Origin: Clitopilus passeckerianus
Taxonomy: Eukaryota > Basidiomycota > Agaricomycetes > Agaricales > Entolomataceae
Direction of reading: 5' to 3'
Length of the DNA: 64,000 nucleotides
Assembly: GCA_944990035.1 (NCBI GenBank)
Contig: CALYLX010000069.1
Coordinates: 372,001-436,000, forward strand
This document shows positions 34,854-47,600 of this stretch, in pieces. The notes below the pieces were generated by a model that made no database searches, was not told the DNA's origin, and saw nothing but the letters and a program-made list of their open reading frames with translations. Made by a program: the position numbers and the translations under genes. Position 1 is the stretch's first letter; every line of letters begins with the position of its first letter.

Positions 34854-36000
34854 ATGCCCAGAGCTTCAAAAGAGTCGAAGAAGCAGCGAAGGTAACTCCT
34901 CCTTCATCCAGTAGTCTAGTGTATTGGTACTGATTCGAACCCCCCTTGCAGGTCAAAGCAGCGTAAAGAGACCACCCGAGACACAGTAAGTGTCCACCCC
35001 CCAGCAGAAACGACCTTGATCAAGCTGTCGACGCTTTTAGGCAAAGAGTTCTCAAACCCCACTACCTTCCTTGGACTCCCTCCCAGCGCCCCCGACGCCA
35101 ATAAACAATCGTCAAAAGCCTAAGGTGATGACCATTGAGGGTCGTATAGCAGGAATGATCTTTCCTCAACTCGTCGCATTACCAGAACCGACCCAAGTCT
35201 GGTGCCTAGGTTGCGACTATCCGTTGCAATGCGACAAAAGACAAGCGAAGAAAGGAAAGGGAGACGCTTTCTACTTCACAAACTGGACAAAGCACGCAAG
35301 GACATGTATGCGCGCTTTTGTGAAGGCCATTATGAGTCTGGACGAATGTGATGTGAGTGCTATTTTCTACGGCCTAGGATCCACTTTTTTCTTCACTTTG
35401 AAACGGCCGCTAACAGACCTTCGTTGTTAGGAAGCAGAGGCAAATAGCACTGTTGACAACATTCTGAATGCGTGGAAGACTACCTGGACAAAGGAGGTCG
35501 CATTGGTCAAAAAGCTGCCCAACGGCAGGATGCGGCCTAACGGTCGGAAATCCAAGTACTTCAAGACCAAGATTTCCCAGTGGAGGCAAGAAGTTGAAAT
35601 AACCAAGGTATTGCGCTCGATGCCGAGTGTTGGGAGACCAGGCGACGTTCCTCAGGAAGCGGATGCCAGGTCTCCAGTCGATACTGATGCATTCCCTGCC
35701 CGCCCACGCCGCGAGAGGAAGGAGTTCTTCGACAATCCAGCAACCCCGGCAAGCGGAGGGGGTCGTAGCAGTGAAACGGGGATGACTACCTCTACCCAAG
35801 TCGCAGGCAGCCCCGCTGAGCTCGTGGTTGACCGCGCCGAGCTCTCGTCTACTTTGACCCAGCTCGCAGTACAGCCCAGCGAGCTCATGGGAAGTTCATC
35901 CTCGTACATGCTCCATCCCGCTACATGGAGAGTCATTCAATCGGTCTACAGAGGCCCCGGTTCTCGTGCGGGGGACCAGGAGCGCGGATGGAGGTCTTGA
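34854..36000 (+). CDS. CCHC-finger family protein, copy C
   Basis: Third member, 317 aa, from exons 34854-34891, 34952-34985, 35041-35352 and 35431-36000. All junctions are GT-AG and in phase. Two short basic N-terminal exons encode MPRASKESKKQRR and SKQRKETTRDT. The finger is C-x2-C-x26-H-x3-C (VWCLGC, then NWTKHARTCM). It has seven more residues between the cysteine pair and the histidine than the other copies, including the lysine-rich insert KKGKGD. The phase-0 intron directly after the finger region matches the other copies. The last exon begins EAEANSTVDN and includes TTWTKEVAL, which matches STWSKEIAI in copy D. The rest is low complexity. Copies C and D are closest in the finger core (both VWCL-x-C and NW-x-x-H) and share upstream DNA. 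Confidence 0.75.
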
Positions 36001-38842
36001 TAGCTTCGGACAACGTTGGGGTTCTGCGTGGTCTGCCAAGACCTCAATTGACATCGCCGATGCTATGTGGCGACGTCTCAATCAGGTTGTCTTGTTGTCA
36101 AGTCTCTTCATACGCACCTTCCGCTTTAGGACCCCTCTTTGGCTTCATTTCAGCGCTTCTCTTTGTACCTCATGCCCTCTCCTATGTCTCCCAACCCCAT
36201 GCACTCCATCCAATTCCTTCGTATGTCCTGATCTTCTCCATGCTTTGTAGTCCTCACGGTGGATGTATATTTTTATTGACTTTGGTGAATGCAATCCAGT
36301 TGTGCCACATAGAGAAGATGTCGAGCCTCCCGCTTTTCAAGGCTGAGCTTGCAGCCCCTGCAGCCTATGTTACGAGGGCGAGGATGCAGTGTTTGTTGAA
36401 TTTTCAGGTTTGTTTGGCCCCATTCTTGCCACTGCGACGATCTCCCCAATAAGGCGATTCTTTGTCTTCCGACTCTTCCCTGTAAGATTGAACATGCTGG
36501 CTTCAAGCCAGCCTGGACGTGTATTTGACTCACTGATAAAGAATAGGCTCCAGGAAAAACACGAGCGTACGGAGTTATGCCACTGAAAAATCCGAATCAC
36601 GCGCAAAAATTGAGCTGTGCTTGCCCTAAAGGCGTGCAAACGTTCTCCTATGGTAAAGGTGCATCATCGGCTGTATTTATGATACAGTCTCGGGAAATTC
36701 TAGCGAATTTGGGCTCGTTATTTGAGCTCGTTACTTGGGGTTTCACCTTATCCCGAACGCCTCTGGTCGAGTATATATCCCATCCAAGTCCGTTGGAACT
36801 ACAGCGCCGCCAGCCTCCTCACACGTCACCGGGTGCTTCTTCAGTCCCAGCTTCAGATCCTCGTATGACCTCTTTATATCTGCGCTCTCTCTGGGCCGAC
36901 AATGGAGCATGTATATCACAAGTAGCGTTATATACGTCCCAAGCTTTCATCCCTTCATACGCCAAATATCCTTTGCGTCATCCTCACGACCCAGCCTAAG
37001 ACATCTACATGTGCTGAACTTTCCGTGAGCAGTCTGATCGCGCCCCAGCGTTCGACCGTACTAGCATAACTACGACGGGGTACAATCCCAGCCAGACAGC
37101 TGCTAGCTTTACCCGCCGTCTCCCATGAAACGGTATGTACCTTCACTTTATCATGCCGTGTATACTCATCTTTTGTCGCTGAAAAGTATTTTGGAAACTG
37201 GTTTAAAGCTCGGAAGATGTCTCTGTCTCTTGGTCGATGGCTTCGGGTACGATACAACCGCGCGCGTATGACCTTCTGGGATGACATCAAATTCCTACCC
37301 ACCCGTCGGTGGATGTCGCATGTAAACTCCTCGCACAATGGCTGACTGAACGGTTGCATAGCCCAATCCATGAGGTGTGGCTAGTATAAAACGGGGAAAT
37401 GAGCCTATGCTAATCGGTGGTTCTCTAATGTGTTTCCTCGAATCGAATCTAGATTCTTTCCTGCTCTCATTCGAACCTGTTTCCTCATCAGACTGCCCCA
37501 CCTTGGCTCCTGTACTACGGCTTCAACTACCAACTGACCAGTCGTTTCTGCAGGCCAATACCCCTTGACCCTCTGCGCGTGTCGATAGCACGTGCAAGTT
37601 ACATCTGACCTGCAATGATTGACACCCCTGGTCCTACAAAACGCCCGAGCGGTAGGAAATTCAACGTCCGTAAATGGTCAAATGTCGAACTAATTCACAG
37701 CCCTAGCTACTGCATACATGGAGACACCTCATGGCATTCATTCCAAGTATTCCAAAATGTCGGGAGACCCTGGGCTGGTGTGGAAAAGCTTGACATTTCA
37801 CGTTCGATCCGCCTTGCTTTGCCCGTTTTCCTGTTTCAAGCGTCTGCTTCTTCTTCGGCAAGGAAAAGCCTTGACTCGAACCCTGTGATGCTGCAGACTC
37901 GATACAACCCTGTTCATTAACGTTAGAAGAGACCAAGTATGTGCCTATCACCATACTTGCCCAATTCGCAAAAATACTACCCAGTCGGCATTTGGAAAAG
38001 GAATTGGGACTGGAGGCCGGCTAGCTTCGATTGGAAAGATCCTGGCGTCTATCGCGGAGAATCGCATACTCATAATGCATTCCTGATACATTTTGACAGA
38101 TATTCTCAATACGTGTGGTGCTTTGCCCTACCCTTACGGTTACAGTGCGGCGTAAGACAGGAACAAGCATTCTGCTCCACCGGTGGAAGTTGTCCTTGTT
38201 GCGCGTTTACATGGAGATGGGAGGGTAGGTGGCGGCATTTCTCACCGTATGACACTTGCTAAGAGCGGACGAAGAAGCTGGAAGGCCATCATTTACGTTC
38301 AGGAATACAGGGAAGAAAAGCTATCTCACCAAGAGGAATATTTCTCCGTAAAACGGAGAACTTGGCCAGGGGAGGTCACGTCTAGGCTGTGGCAACCGAA
38401 CATTATTCCCGTTGGGGAGTGTCCCCGGTGAGGCGTGTGTACTCTTGTGTACTACGGAACCAAAATCAATTTTCTAGGGTGATAGATTAGCGAGATAGAT
38501 GGATGGATGATCGGGAGATCGTCACCTGGCATGCAGGCAAACCCCGGGACTACAAGGTCGCTACCTCCACACAACGAAGCTGGACCAAGTCCAGTGACAA
38601 GGGCGGCAAAGCGTCGAAGTTTTGTAGCCATTAGGTAGACCGAGAGTAAGGCGGTAGTGCCTGCAGTGAAGTAGTCGTCAGAGTTGAAGGAAGGCGAGGT
38701 TCGAAAGAAATTATATTTGGGCCGTCAGAAATTCCGAGGGCATTCCAGAAGTGCATGGGACCTTCCGTAGTGCGCTTTGACACGAATGTGGGCCTTCAGT
38801 GGGCTAGGAGTCAGTGGCAGAATGGCCACTACGCTTTGGCAT

Positions 38843-38848
38843 CACGTG
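38843..38848. promoter_or_regulatory. CACGTG box upstream of finger gene D
   Basis: Context ctttggcatCACGTGggaa, 222 bases before the inferred ATG at 39065. Confidence 0.5.
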
Positions 38849-38972
38849 GGAATGAGGGTCCTCTCGCGGAGGACCATCGAACAAAGACAGCATCAACTTT
38901 CAACGGGATTCAGTACTTTCCCCCAATTCTGCCTCTCCTTTCCGTGGAGGTTAGGATTTCAAAGCGTTCGTT

Positions 38973-38978
38973 TATAAG
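38973..38978 (+). promoter_or_regulatory. Possible TATA box of finger gene D
   Basis: TATAAG, about 90 bases upstream of the inferred start codon. Confidence 0.4.
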
Positions 38979-39064
38979 CCACCAGACCAGAGACGTCAGT
39001 GCTCTCTAGCCACATCAATAGCGCATTCAGAAATCTTGCACTGCGGCTCGTATAACGTTTCACC

Positions 39065-40193
39065 ATGCCACCGTCTCCAAAAGGCCACCACGCGAATGGG
39101 CACCATTGTTGTACGAAGTGAGAGTTTCGTTTCGTTGCGGCGACCTCAAGAGCTAATTATTCTATCTCAGAACCCCATACAACAGAACGAGCAGACCAAG
39201 TACGAAGAAGCCAGGCCCCGACTTGACTATGCAGAAGACCACCAGCCCCCCTCTAAAGGGCGCAGCTTCACCACCGTCACCAAAAGGAGACCCCCCGCCG
39301 GTGTCTCGAAAATCATTTTGCGCGCACACTCGCGACCAGAAGAAGAGGATAGCCAACGTATTGGGATCTGGAATGGCAGCATGCGTTGAACCGCACGACG
39401 TGTGGTGCCTACTCTGTTGGCTGGTCATCAGGCTTGATAGCAGATCCGAATACCAATTCAGCAACTGGGACCGGCACACCCGACGCTGTCAACTCAAGTT
39501 CATCGAGAAAACGAGGAAGAGGCTTTGTTGCACTGTGAGTTTTCCAGACATCATGAATGGTCATGCCTAGCTCGACGTCGTCAACGCAGCTAACGAGTTC
39601 CTTTGTAGGCCAAGGAAGCCGTGGAATACAGGAGCAAGGTCCTAAAGGAACGCAAGTCGACCTGGAGCAAGGAGATAGCTATCGCAGTTATCCTCGAGGA
39701 GGGGACAGGACGTGACAGAGGACATCTCCTCGAACGACGCCTAATTACCCTCGAACAGGCCGCCGGAAAATCCATCCCGAGCGGGAGAGGAGCTGGGAAA
39801 CTCTCGTCGACAACTCCTGGGGAACCCCCTTGCCGTCAACGGAAGCTCCTCCACGTCAACACCGAGAATGTTGACGTATTCCAGTACGGGGCAGTTTCTG
39901 TCGGCCCAGATTCTAAGATACATGCAGTCGACCAGCAGGGTGCTACAGAGTCTCGTTGCCCCTTGAAGTCGACTCCCCCAAGGCTGGTCCGGATCACGAA
40001 CAACCTCCGGGAAGAGAAGGCCACCTCTGAAATCGACGAACTTGCAGGAAACAACAAGGCAGAATCCTCAAAGACTGGTCTCTCGACCTCTGAGCTCACC
40101 AAGGAACAGGTGGCCATGATACCCTATCAGCTTCGTGCCGTGTCTTCGTGGGACGGCGACGACGACGACCCCTATGCTTCAACCGGTGCATGA
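39065..40193 (+). CDS. CCHC-finger family protein, copy D
   Basis: Fourth member, 333 aa, from exons 39065-39117, 39171-39534 and 39609-40193. The first donor (GTGAGA at 39118) gives a phase-2 junction as in the other copies. A later ATG at 39229 is a fallback start. Unlike A-C there is no separate second short exon; the N-terminal extension is fused to the finger exon. The finger is C-x2-C-x19-H-x3-C (VWCLLC, then NWDRHTRRCQ). The phase-0 intron after it sits at the same point as in the other three. The last exon opens AKEAVEYRSK, then STWSKEIAI, followed by a long polar tail ending in an acidic DGDDDDPY cluster. The FHLN-ETP motif of A and B is not seen. Confidence 0.73.
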
Positions 40194-43100
40194 GGAGTAC
40201 CAACGGAGGCTCCTACCTAGACAAAAATGCCAGACCTCCCTCGATTTTCAAGGCACTTCAAAGTCGAAGTAGCATCGCTGACAGTCTGTCCAGTCCTGTG
40301 GGATGGATCATCGACATCTTGGTGGCTCCTAGGTTTCCCTTGGGTACGGCGCACTTTCCAGTCTAGGCCATCCCCAACAATGCTTCAAGTTGCTGTCTCC
40401 CTATAAATTTTTCTTCCGTTTTTGTTTCTCCACCTCCAATGCATTCTATTTGCCCTCCTGTTCTTCTATGATCTCCTGTTGTCAAACTAGCGTGTACGAG
40501 TTCTTGTATAGACCGACCTCGGTGAATTTCATTATTTTCTTCTACATTTGGATGCTCCAAACATTCATGAGCTTGAGGGCCAGAGCTTCGTTGATGAAGA
40601 ACCTATAGCGAGGGTGAGACGGACTGGTTGAGTGCAAATGTCACTTTGTTTGGTCGCGTTCTCCCTTTGCATTCCACCACGACCATCCCTTCCCAATCAG
40701 ATGATATGGTCCTTGCACAACGGCCTTGAACCTTCCACCCGCTGACTATTCCCTGCAAAGAATAGCAGTATGTTGTCCTGCTCTTTATACATCCCAGCTG
40801 ACCGACCTCCCAGTCCGCTAGATGGTACAAAAGGGGTTTGAGGCCGAGGCGTTGGTCACTGTTGAAAAAGTTCAAACATAGAGGTATGCTTACGCGAAAC
40901 CTCATAAGTAACAGCCGGCTGGGCCCATATCTTCCAGAAGCTATTGTATCGGTTTGCAGGAGAGTCTGCTCCTCCACGGTCACGGCTCACCAACCATGAC
41001 ACTCGCTGGCATCTGCACATCCTCTTCCGTCCGTCACTGAATCCCGTCTCATGACAAAAGGACACATAATCTCACTGCCGCGAACTTTCGGAAGCTCTAT
41101 CTCTCTGTCTTTTCGCTCCAGCCAATTTACTGTCCATCCTTACAATATCCAAGCCACCGCGTTTACTACCACCACCGCCGAACACCCATTCTTCATCTCA
41201 TACTCTCGTTTTTGCTTTTGCGGTAAAAATTGAGCCTCATTAGCCTCGTTGGACAAGAAGGTCCCAGAGGAACCCCGACTACGAAACGTTTCCAGCTTCA
41301 AGATCTATCACCTCTCAAACTCTTTGTAATTCACATTCCCGAAACTCCGAGCCCAACCCTCGATCATACACGTTATATCCATTACCACCACCGAACCACC
41401 ACGCCTTAAATGAAAGGCTGCCGGCGGTAATTGTGACAGAGGTCGTTCTAGGAACTTCACAGAAACCCTTCCAAGTCCGCTCTTCAAAATTTCAAGTTTG
41501 AGCTTTGCCACATTGGCGACTGTAGGAAAGCAAACTCTTCACCATTCCGAGAACGCAGGTCTCAGCTGGATCAGTCTTCTCCCCGACTTCGCCCTCCTTC
41601 CCCCGCCTCGTTTGTCATGAAGTCGAGGCAGAATAACTGTTCGGCTTTCATACCCGCCGGACACTGTGTAATGGAGTCCAGACATGGTACGGTCGTCATG
41701 TACCCTCGATGATTTATGAACAGCTTCCAAACTCGCTATGCTATGTTCCCCAGCCTCGCGTACGTCGCGTGTGCTGGTAATCACTGGGCTGATTGGCATA
41801 GCAAGCGTAGTTAACGTCGGGTTCAGTAATAAGAGATTGGGACTGGCCAGTGCCTAATTCACCGCAAGTAAGTACAGCGGAGGTGCCATGGCGTCATCTC
41901 CGTCCCACAACCGTAGTATACGAGGTCCCTATGTATTTTCTAGAAGATACTTCCAATAAACCAGTTATGCTCCACTGTCCAGAAGTTCGAACGCGAATGT
42001 TTAGTCTTTTCATGTCCCAGCGCACCTCGGTAGAGTCCCGCTCAACGTACGCGCTCCCAAGCTTTAAGTATCACATCCTTCCCACTCCAACTGGACACGC
42101 GCGCACTGTGGCATCACGTCCAACAAGATGCGTACGGCATACTAGTATTAGATTCTGGAAATTCTTGGGTGTTATGTGGTACACTGGTTGATATGCACAA
42201 ATGCCATAACCATGATAATAGGAAAACTCAGATGACCTGTTTTACTAACGGATTTTCATTGTCCTCCAGTATTAGGATAGGGTTGGGATGGGATGGATTG
42301 GAAAAGATGAAGATAAGATCCTTATCTCCATACCCCAATCGAACTTGCATACTAAATCTGCCTCGAGGCTTCACCCAGACTCCCACTGTAGAAATAACCT
42401 GACTATATCCTATCCTATTCCTGTTCATCCCTAGTTGTAGAACAACAACATCATTTCTCGATTTCTCCTCATGATCAGTGACATATAAGCGTAACAATGC
42501 CAAAACTCGCCTGTTAGAGCCGTTTGAATGCTGTTGAGAGGTCATGTGCGGACCCGTGGTACGAGGTATGGAGGCTGGATTGCTGGATGGCCTCGAGGCA
42601 GGTGTAGTTTTGCCCTTTAGTGGATGATGGGAGGGAACGTGGTCAGGATCGCTGTGCATTGCCTCGTCTAGGACTCTAGGTGACCCGACAAAACCGCAGA
42701 GATGGTGCTAGCCTGTGATGGATTCAGGATGAGGATGGACCATGATCTTGACGGCCCGAGGCGTGGCAATGCTCCGTTACACAGCAAATGCGATCGTTTA
42801 CTGGAGTATTTTCCACTGTCATTCAATTCAATTCTATTAACACTGCTCGCTGTAGTTCAAGTACCGATGAATGCTTTCTATTGACGCAGGTTCGAATTAC
42901 GGATACAAGCAGAGTAACTGAGTAAGATTGAAGAAAGAGACACGCCCACACCTGGGATTCCTGGTCGTTCTAGAAGGTACTTGGAGACAATGGACATCGA
43001 CATCCAGCACTGCGGACCTGTGGTGGGAGATCCATCCTCCGGAAGGCAGACATCACCTCCATGGGCGCCGGTAGTTGGGGCCTTGCTTGGGGTGAATTCT

Positions 43101-44671
43101 GCGTAATCTGCCCGAACGTTCCTGTGTAATTAGTTCATTGTAGTCTCCGTAGGTCCAGTAGAGATTGGAACGATCAGGTACGGTGAGTCTCGTCTCCGGG
43201 TCTTTGTAGTCTCGGTGCCACATTAGTCGATCGAGGTGCGTATATGAAGTAATATCGGACCGGCGCAGTTCCTTGGATGGCTGTCTCGAGGTGGAGAGGG
43301 AGAGTTGGTCCGGTAAGGGCAATTAAATAAGGGTCAAACAGAGTTGCATCGGGCTATCGGGACAGGAGGTGGACAGGCGGAACTGTGGCCGTGGCATTGT
43401 TCACTCTATGTAGGCTGTTGCGAGCAGGATATGGGTTGTATGTAATGTACCAAGTGAGCGCCATCTACGGCTGAGGTCCGGGTGAGATTCGAAGGATAGA
43501 AAGGAGGATGCCTGGTTACCTGTGGCAATTTGGCGAGCTTTGGAATGGAGGAGAAGGTTAATCCGGATGAGATTGATAAAGGTAGAGAAAAGAAGGAAGT
43601 ATTTGAGTTTTGGGTGTACGGAAACGATGCGGTTTCCTGATAATCGAGAATCATGGTACCTCACCTGTCTGTTCTATCTGGGTGAATGTGGAGTGGCGTT
43701 GCGTTGCGAAGGCAAAGGTATTTTCTTATGGATGTTATTGTACTTACATCTGGGTGGTGAAAGACAGCGGCGAGCTGAGTCATTGACATTGGGCGAGTTG
43801 CACCTAATCACAAGTTAATCATAGAACCATAGAACCGACAGAGCCATGTTGAATCGGCTGCAGTGTGGAAACCATCAGTTGAATGTCACCTGGTCGGACG
43901 ATAAATTCGACGTTTCTGAGAGTCTAAGAAGCTTGGGGTCGGGCCAGCCGAAGAAAGTGCGCATGGTCGGTAGTACTAATCTCAAGTCTCGGCGAGTAAG
44001 CACAGTGGGCAGTGCCATCGGTGATTGAGCAGAAACTGCTGGTTGACTGATCGTCGATCCTTGGCAGAGAACGGAAGAAAGACAACGGCGTCGGTGTCGG
44101 CATCGGAAGGTGACTCTGCTCTGAGGAGGCTTGAGCGGCTTTTGATAAGGCGGATGCCCCGGGTTGAGTAGATGAGATGTTCAAGCATTTGGTGACGTTC
44201 AGATCTCTATTCAGTTACTCTTGACAGAACTTCGCCGATCGTGTTGGAGAAATACAATAGGCTCCATTCTCGAACATATGGTTGTGGCACTTCGAGTTCT
44301 CAGCCTGACCGAGTTTTGGGTGAAAGTATAGTTGAGTATTGGTGAGTTTAAGAGTAACTTTTCGGTAATTTCTAGTAAGAAAACGTGTAAATCTCATTGA
44401 GAACACAGCCAAAGTAGAGTTTGATATCGGATGGATGGTGCAGAGTGGAGTGAGAAGGGGAACCGAATAAGGAGCAATAGCCGAGCAAAGTGATGTGACA
44501 TAACCGGCCTTACCGCCTTTGTTCATTTAATTTTTGGTTTTTATTATTTGACAAACCCATCCCAACGAACCGTCCCTTTCTTCGGACTCCGTCGTCGTCG
44601 CTGCTTAGACCAGCCTTGTCGTCGTCTAACGCGTCCTCAAGCTCGCCTTGGTCATCGCGTATCACGACAAC
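40194..44671. other. Gene-poor 4.5 kb, possible unresolved minus-strand gene
   Basis: No gene could be built with confidence. Minus-strand frames at 42228-42659 (143 codons from ATG), 43053-43322, 43401-43664 and 43982-44188 could be exons or remnants. A plausible donor (GTAAGT at about 43755) follows a short ATG exon ending AAVFHHPD, but I could not join the pieces in phase throughout. Confidence 0.3.
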
Positions 44672-47600
44672 ATGCCTCCCTTAGACCCCTTGCTCATCGG
44701 GTCATTCCCCGTTCCGCCTTCCCACATCCCGACGAGTCCAAATCCACCTCCGTCGCGGCCTCCTTCATTACCCCTGCCACCCGTACCAGGACCATCCCGC
44801 ATTTCGACCACGGAGAGTCTGTATCTTCTGTCGTCGACGTCTTCCTCCTCTGGTACACGTTCAAGGAGCTCCTCCAAGGTCTCGGACTCTTCCTCGCTTG
44901 ACAACGCCAGTTTGAGGTCGGGTGGGAGAAGTAGCAGACCTGTGTCTCCCGCCTCTATACGTGCTAGGGCAATGACTCCCCACGCTGGGATCGAGTTTTT
45001 GATACAGGAGCATAATGCCAAAAACGATGAGCTCCTTAATGTTGACTTTGAACTTCAAGACGAGGCAGACATGGACCCGGAAGAACTATTACTCCATCGC
45101 CTCAGCCCCATACACCTCAGGAAGGGTTATCACCACCGGGCAGCTAATGACTCTATTTCTTCTATCGACGTTTCGGACATTCTTGCTGCTACCTCAAACC
45201 TTTCGGACGATGAATCCCATACGCACATGGACACGCTACGCACGCCACAAACCCTAAGCCGCAAACAGTCTACCATCGCCCGCCACCGTGCAAATTCGGG
45301 CCTTTCACTCGCTGACCCTATTGATCCTCAAACTATTTTCGCCCCATCTACACCTACGACACACTCTTTCCCTTCGACTTCCCCTCCTTCCTCCCCCATT
45401 TCGCCATTACGAATTCCAGGCAAAACAGTAAAAAACCCTGTCAAAGAAACCATCATCAAAGAAAAGGCACCCCAAAAACCACCAACACCACCCTCGAGCC
45501 CTGACATCCCTTCGATTCTCGCCTCGAGTACCAAGACACGCCCCTCCCAGCGGCCACGTGTCTCCTCGAACGCATCTTCTTCCTCCCTCGGTTTTTCGCA
45601 GTCGCAAAGGCAAAGGTCTAAATCCAGACAACGCGTGTCTTCGACTACTAGTAATAGCTCTTCCGCGTCGGCATACGTCGGTATCTCCGTTTCTGGCACG
45701 GGTGCCGTGACTCGCCAAGGCAACCAACAGGGGACGAGCCTAAATTCACCCACGGTTGTGCCTCGTCGGTTGAAGGGCTCCTCGTCTTCGTCCTCCCATG
45801 GACATAATGCGAGGTCTCTTTCTGCAGAGAGTGGACCGCTGGATAGAAGAAGCTGGATCCCGCATGATGAGTTTGGGAGGCCGATTCCGATTCCGTTGAC
45901 TGAGAGTCCTGTGCCGGTGTCGAGACCTAATAGTGGTGACACGGAGTTTAGCGCACAGTGGGGTCCAGACTCGAGGATCGAGATTGAGGTCGAGGCTTTG
46001 GGTGAGGGGAATGAGTCAGGAAGTGATGATTCGAGTATTGATTTGCATACGCCTCTGCCGTGAGTTGATCTTTTTTTTTTCCGGCTGGGACTGGGTTGCT
46101 GATGGGATTTTACGTGTACTAGTCATTATATGCTTAAGCATGGCCTGCTTTCGCCGAAGTCGAAGCTTTTGCAGGAGGTGTCGGAGAGTAGGAATGGGAG
46201 GGAGAGTGTGATGAGTGCTTCGTCTTCGAAGACGGGGTATTCGACCCTGCAGGATCCGAGGAATACTGAGAAGAGGAGAAGGAGGCATAGGGACGGGAAG
46301 TTGTTGAAGGAGGGAGTTGGGCTAACTACTGGTTTGGGTTGGAGTGACAGGTAATACGAACTTTACCTCCATCTCTTGGAACAATCACTGATAGTGATGT
46401 TTTCTCTTGCAGTGAGGATGAGGACGCCCCTTCCGCACTCACCCGCCGTCTCTCCAAGCTCAACTTGTCCAGGAGCACCTCCTTCGCGTCGTTACACTCC
46501 ATGAGGTCAATGGGATCCCTTCACTCCTCCCGATCATTCTACGGCAAACCTTTCAAGAAACTTCAGCACAACCCAAACTCGTACTCCCAATCTTCATCAG
46601 TGTCGGCTCTATCCAAATCTTTCTCGTCTGGCATGCTGTACGATGACGGCCTGCAAGAGCCCATGCCTCCTTCTCTAGACCAGTTGGACGAGTGGGGTGT
46701 CATTGATGCTGCGAGATTCAGCAACAATACCTCGACCAGCCTCACTCCGCAAGCCGATACCTTTGGCCTATCTTCCTCTCCGTCTTCACCTTCAATGCCA
46801 TACACTCCCAGCATGCCCAGATCTCAGACTATGCCGAATATTAACCTGAAGTTGAGAGGCGGAATGCCCAGACCTAGTTTCAACAGGAAGAGGTCCGGAA
46901 GTGGGTCCAAATCCGACAGGCTGAGCACCAGCACAGTTGGCAGTGTGAACTCCAACGTCAGTGCTGCCAGTGGATTCTCCGGTTCCACCTCGTTCTCTGG
47001 GTTTTCTACTCGTGAGGGTATCCCGGAGGAGAGGGAGAAAGATCTGGAAGAGGAGGAGTTGATGATGAAGACTACTACCAGTGTTGGCCCTGGGATGAAA
47101 TACAGGGCTCACACGATGGGTGGGAGGAAGGGATACAAGTACTCGAAGACTCCGTCTGGAGGATCTGGATCGATCTCCGCGTCGATTTCGGCTTCCGCGA
47201 TAAGCCATAGCAGCAGTACCAGCACCTCCGGATCTGGTGCTACTGCACTGTCGTCTTCGCCTTCCACATCTTCATCGATGTCCATCCCCCTTCCTGTGAC
47301 TCCTTGCGATGAAGGGGTGCATGATGACGTTGCCACGATCATGACATCCAGTTCGACGACGTTGCCCGGCATCAATCCACAGATGGTGTCACCGACACCG
47401 AACAAGAATAAGATGTTGCCACCGCTGCCGCCTACGTTGAGGAGGATTCCAGGCAAGAAGGAGTTGAACTTGGACGCAGCGGATACATTCATGTCGACTC
47501 CTGTTTCGGGTGCCAAGTTGGCGGCCAAAGATGAGGTGGCGAGGAGCACGGTTACACCGAAGGGAGGGCTGGCGTTCCCTGGATCTTCGGGTTCTTTGGG

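Larger units (their letters stand above)
36001..39064. other. Intergenic, includes duplicated upstream block of copy D
   Basis: About 3 kb. From about 38392 to 38860 it mirrors the region upstream of copy C. The remainder has frames of up to 175 codons without domains, splicing logic or signal peptides. Confidence 0.5.

Noticed and set aside
41308..41799. Two adjacent minus-strand frames in the same phase separated by one TGA
   Set aside because: Could be a broken gene, but the only intron that would remove the stop is about 23 bases, and no family is recognisable.
42228..42659. Minus-strand 143-codon ATG frame
   Set aside because: Longest simple frame in the gene-poor gap, but with no domain, signal peptide or neighbouring exon; kept only as part of the unresolved region.
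45328..45942. Minus-strand 204-codon frame opposite the serine-rich gene
   Set aside because: A mirror frame caused by S/P codon usage of the real gene.
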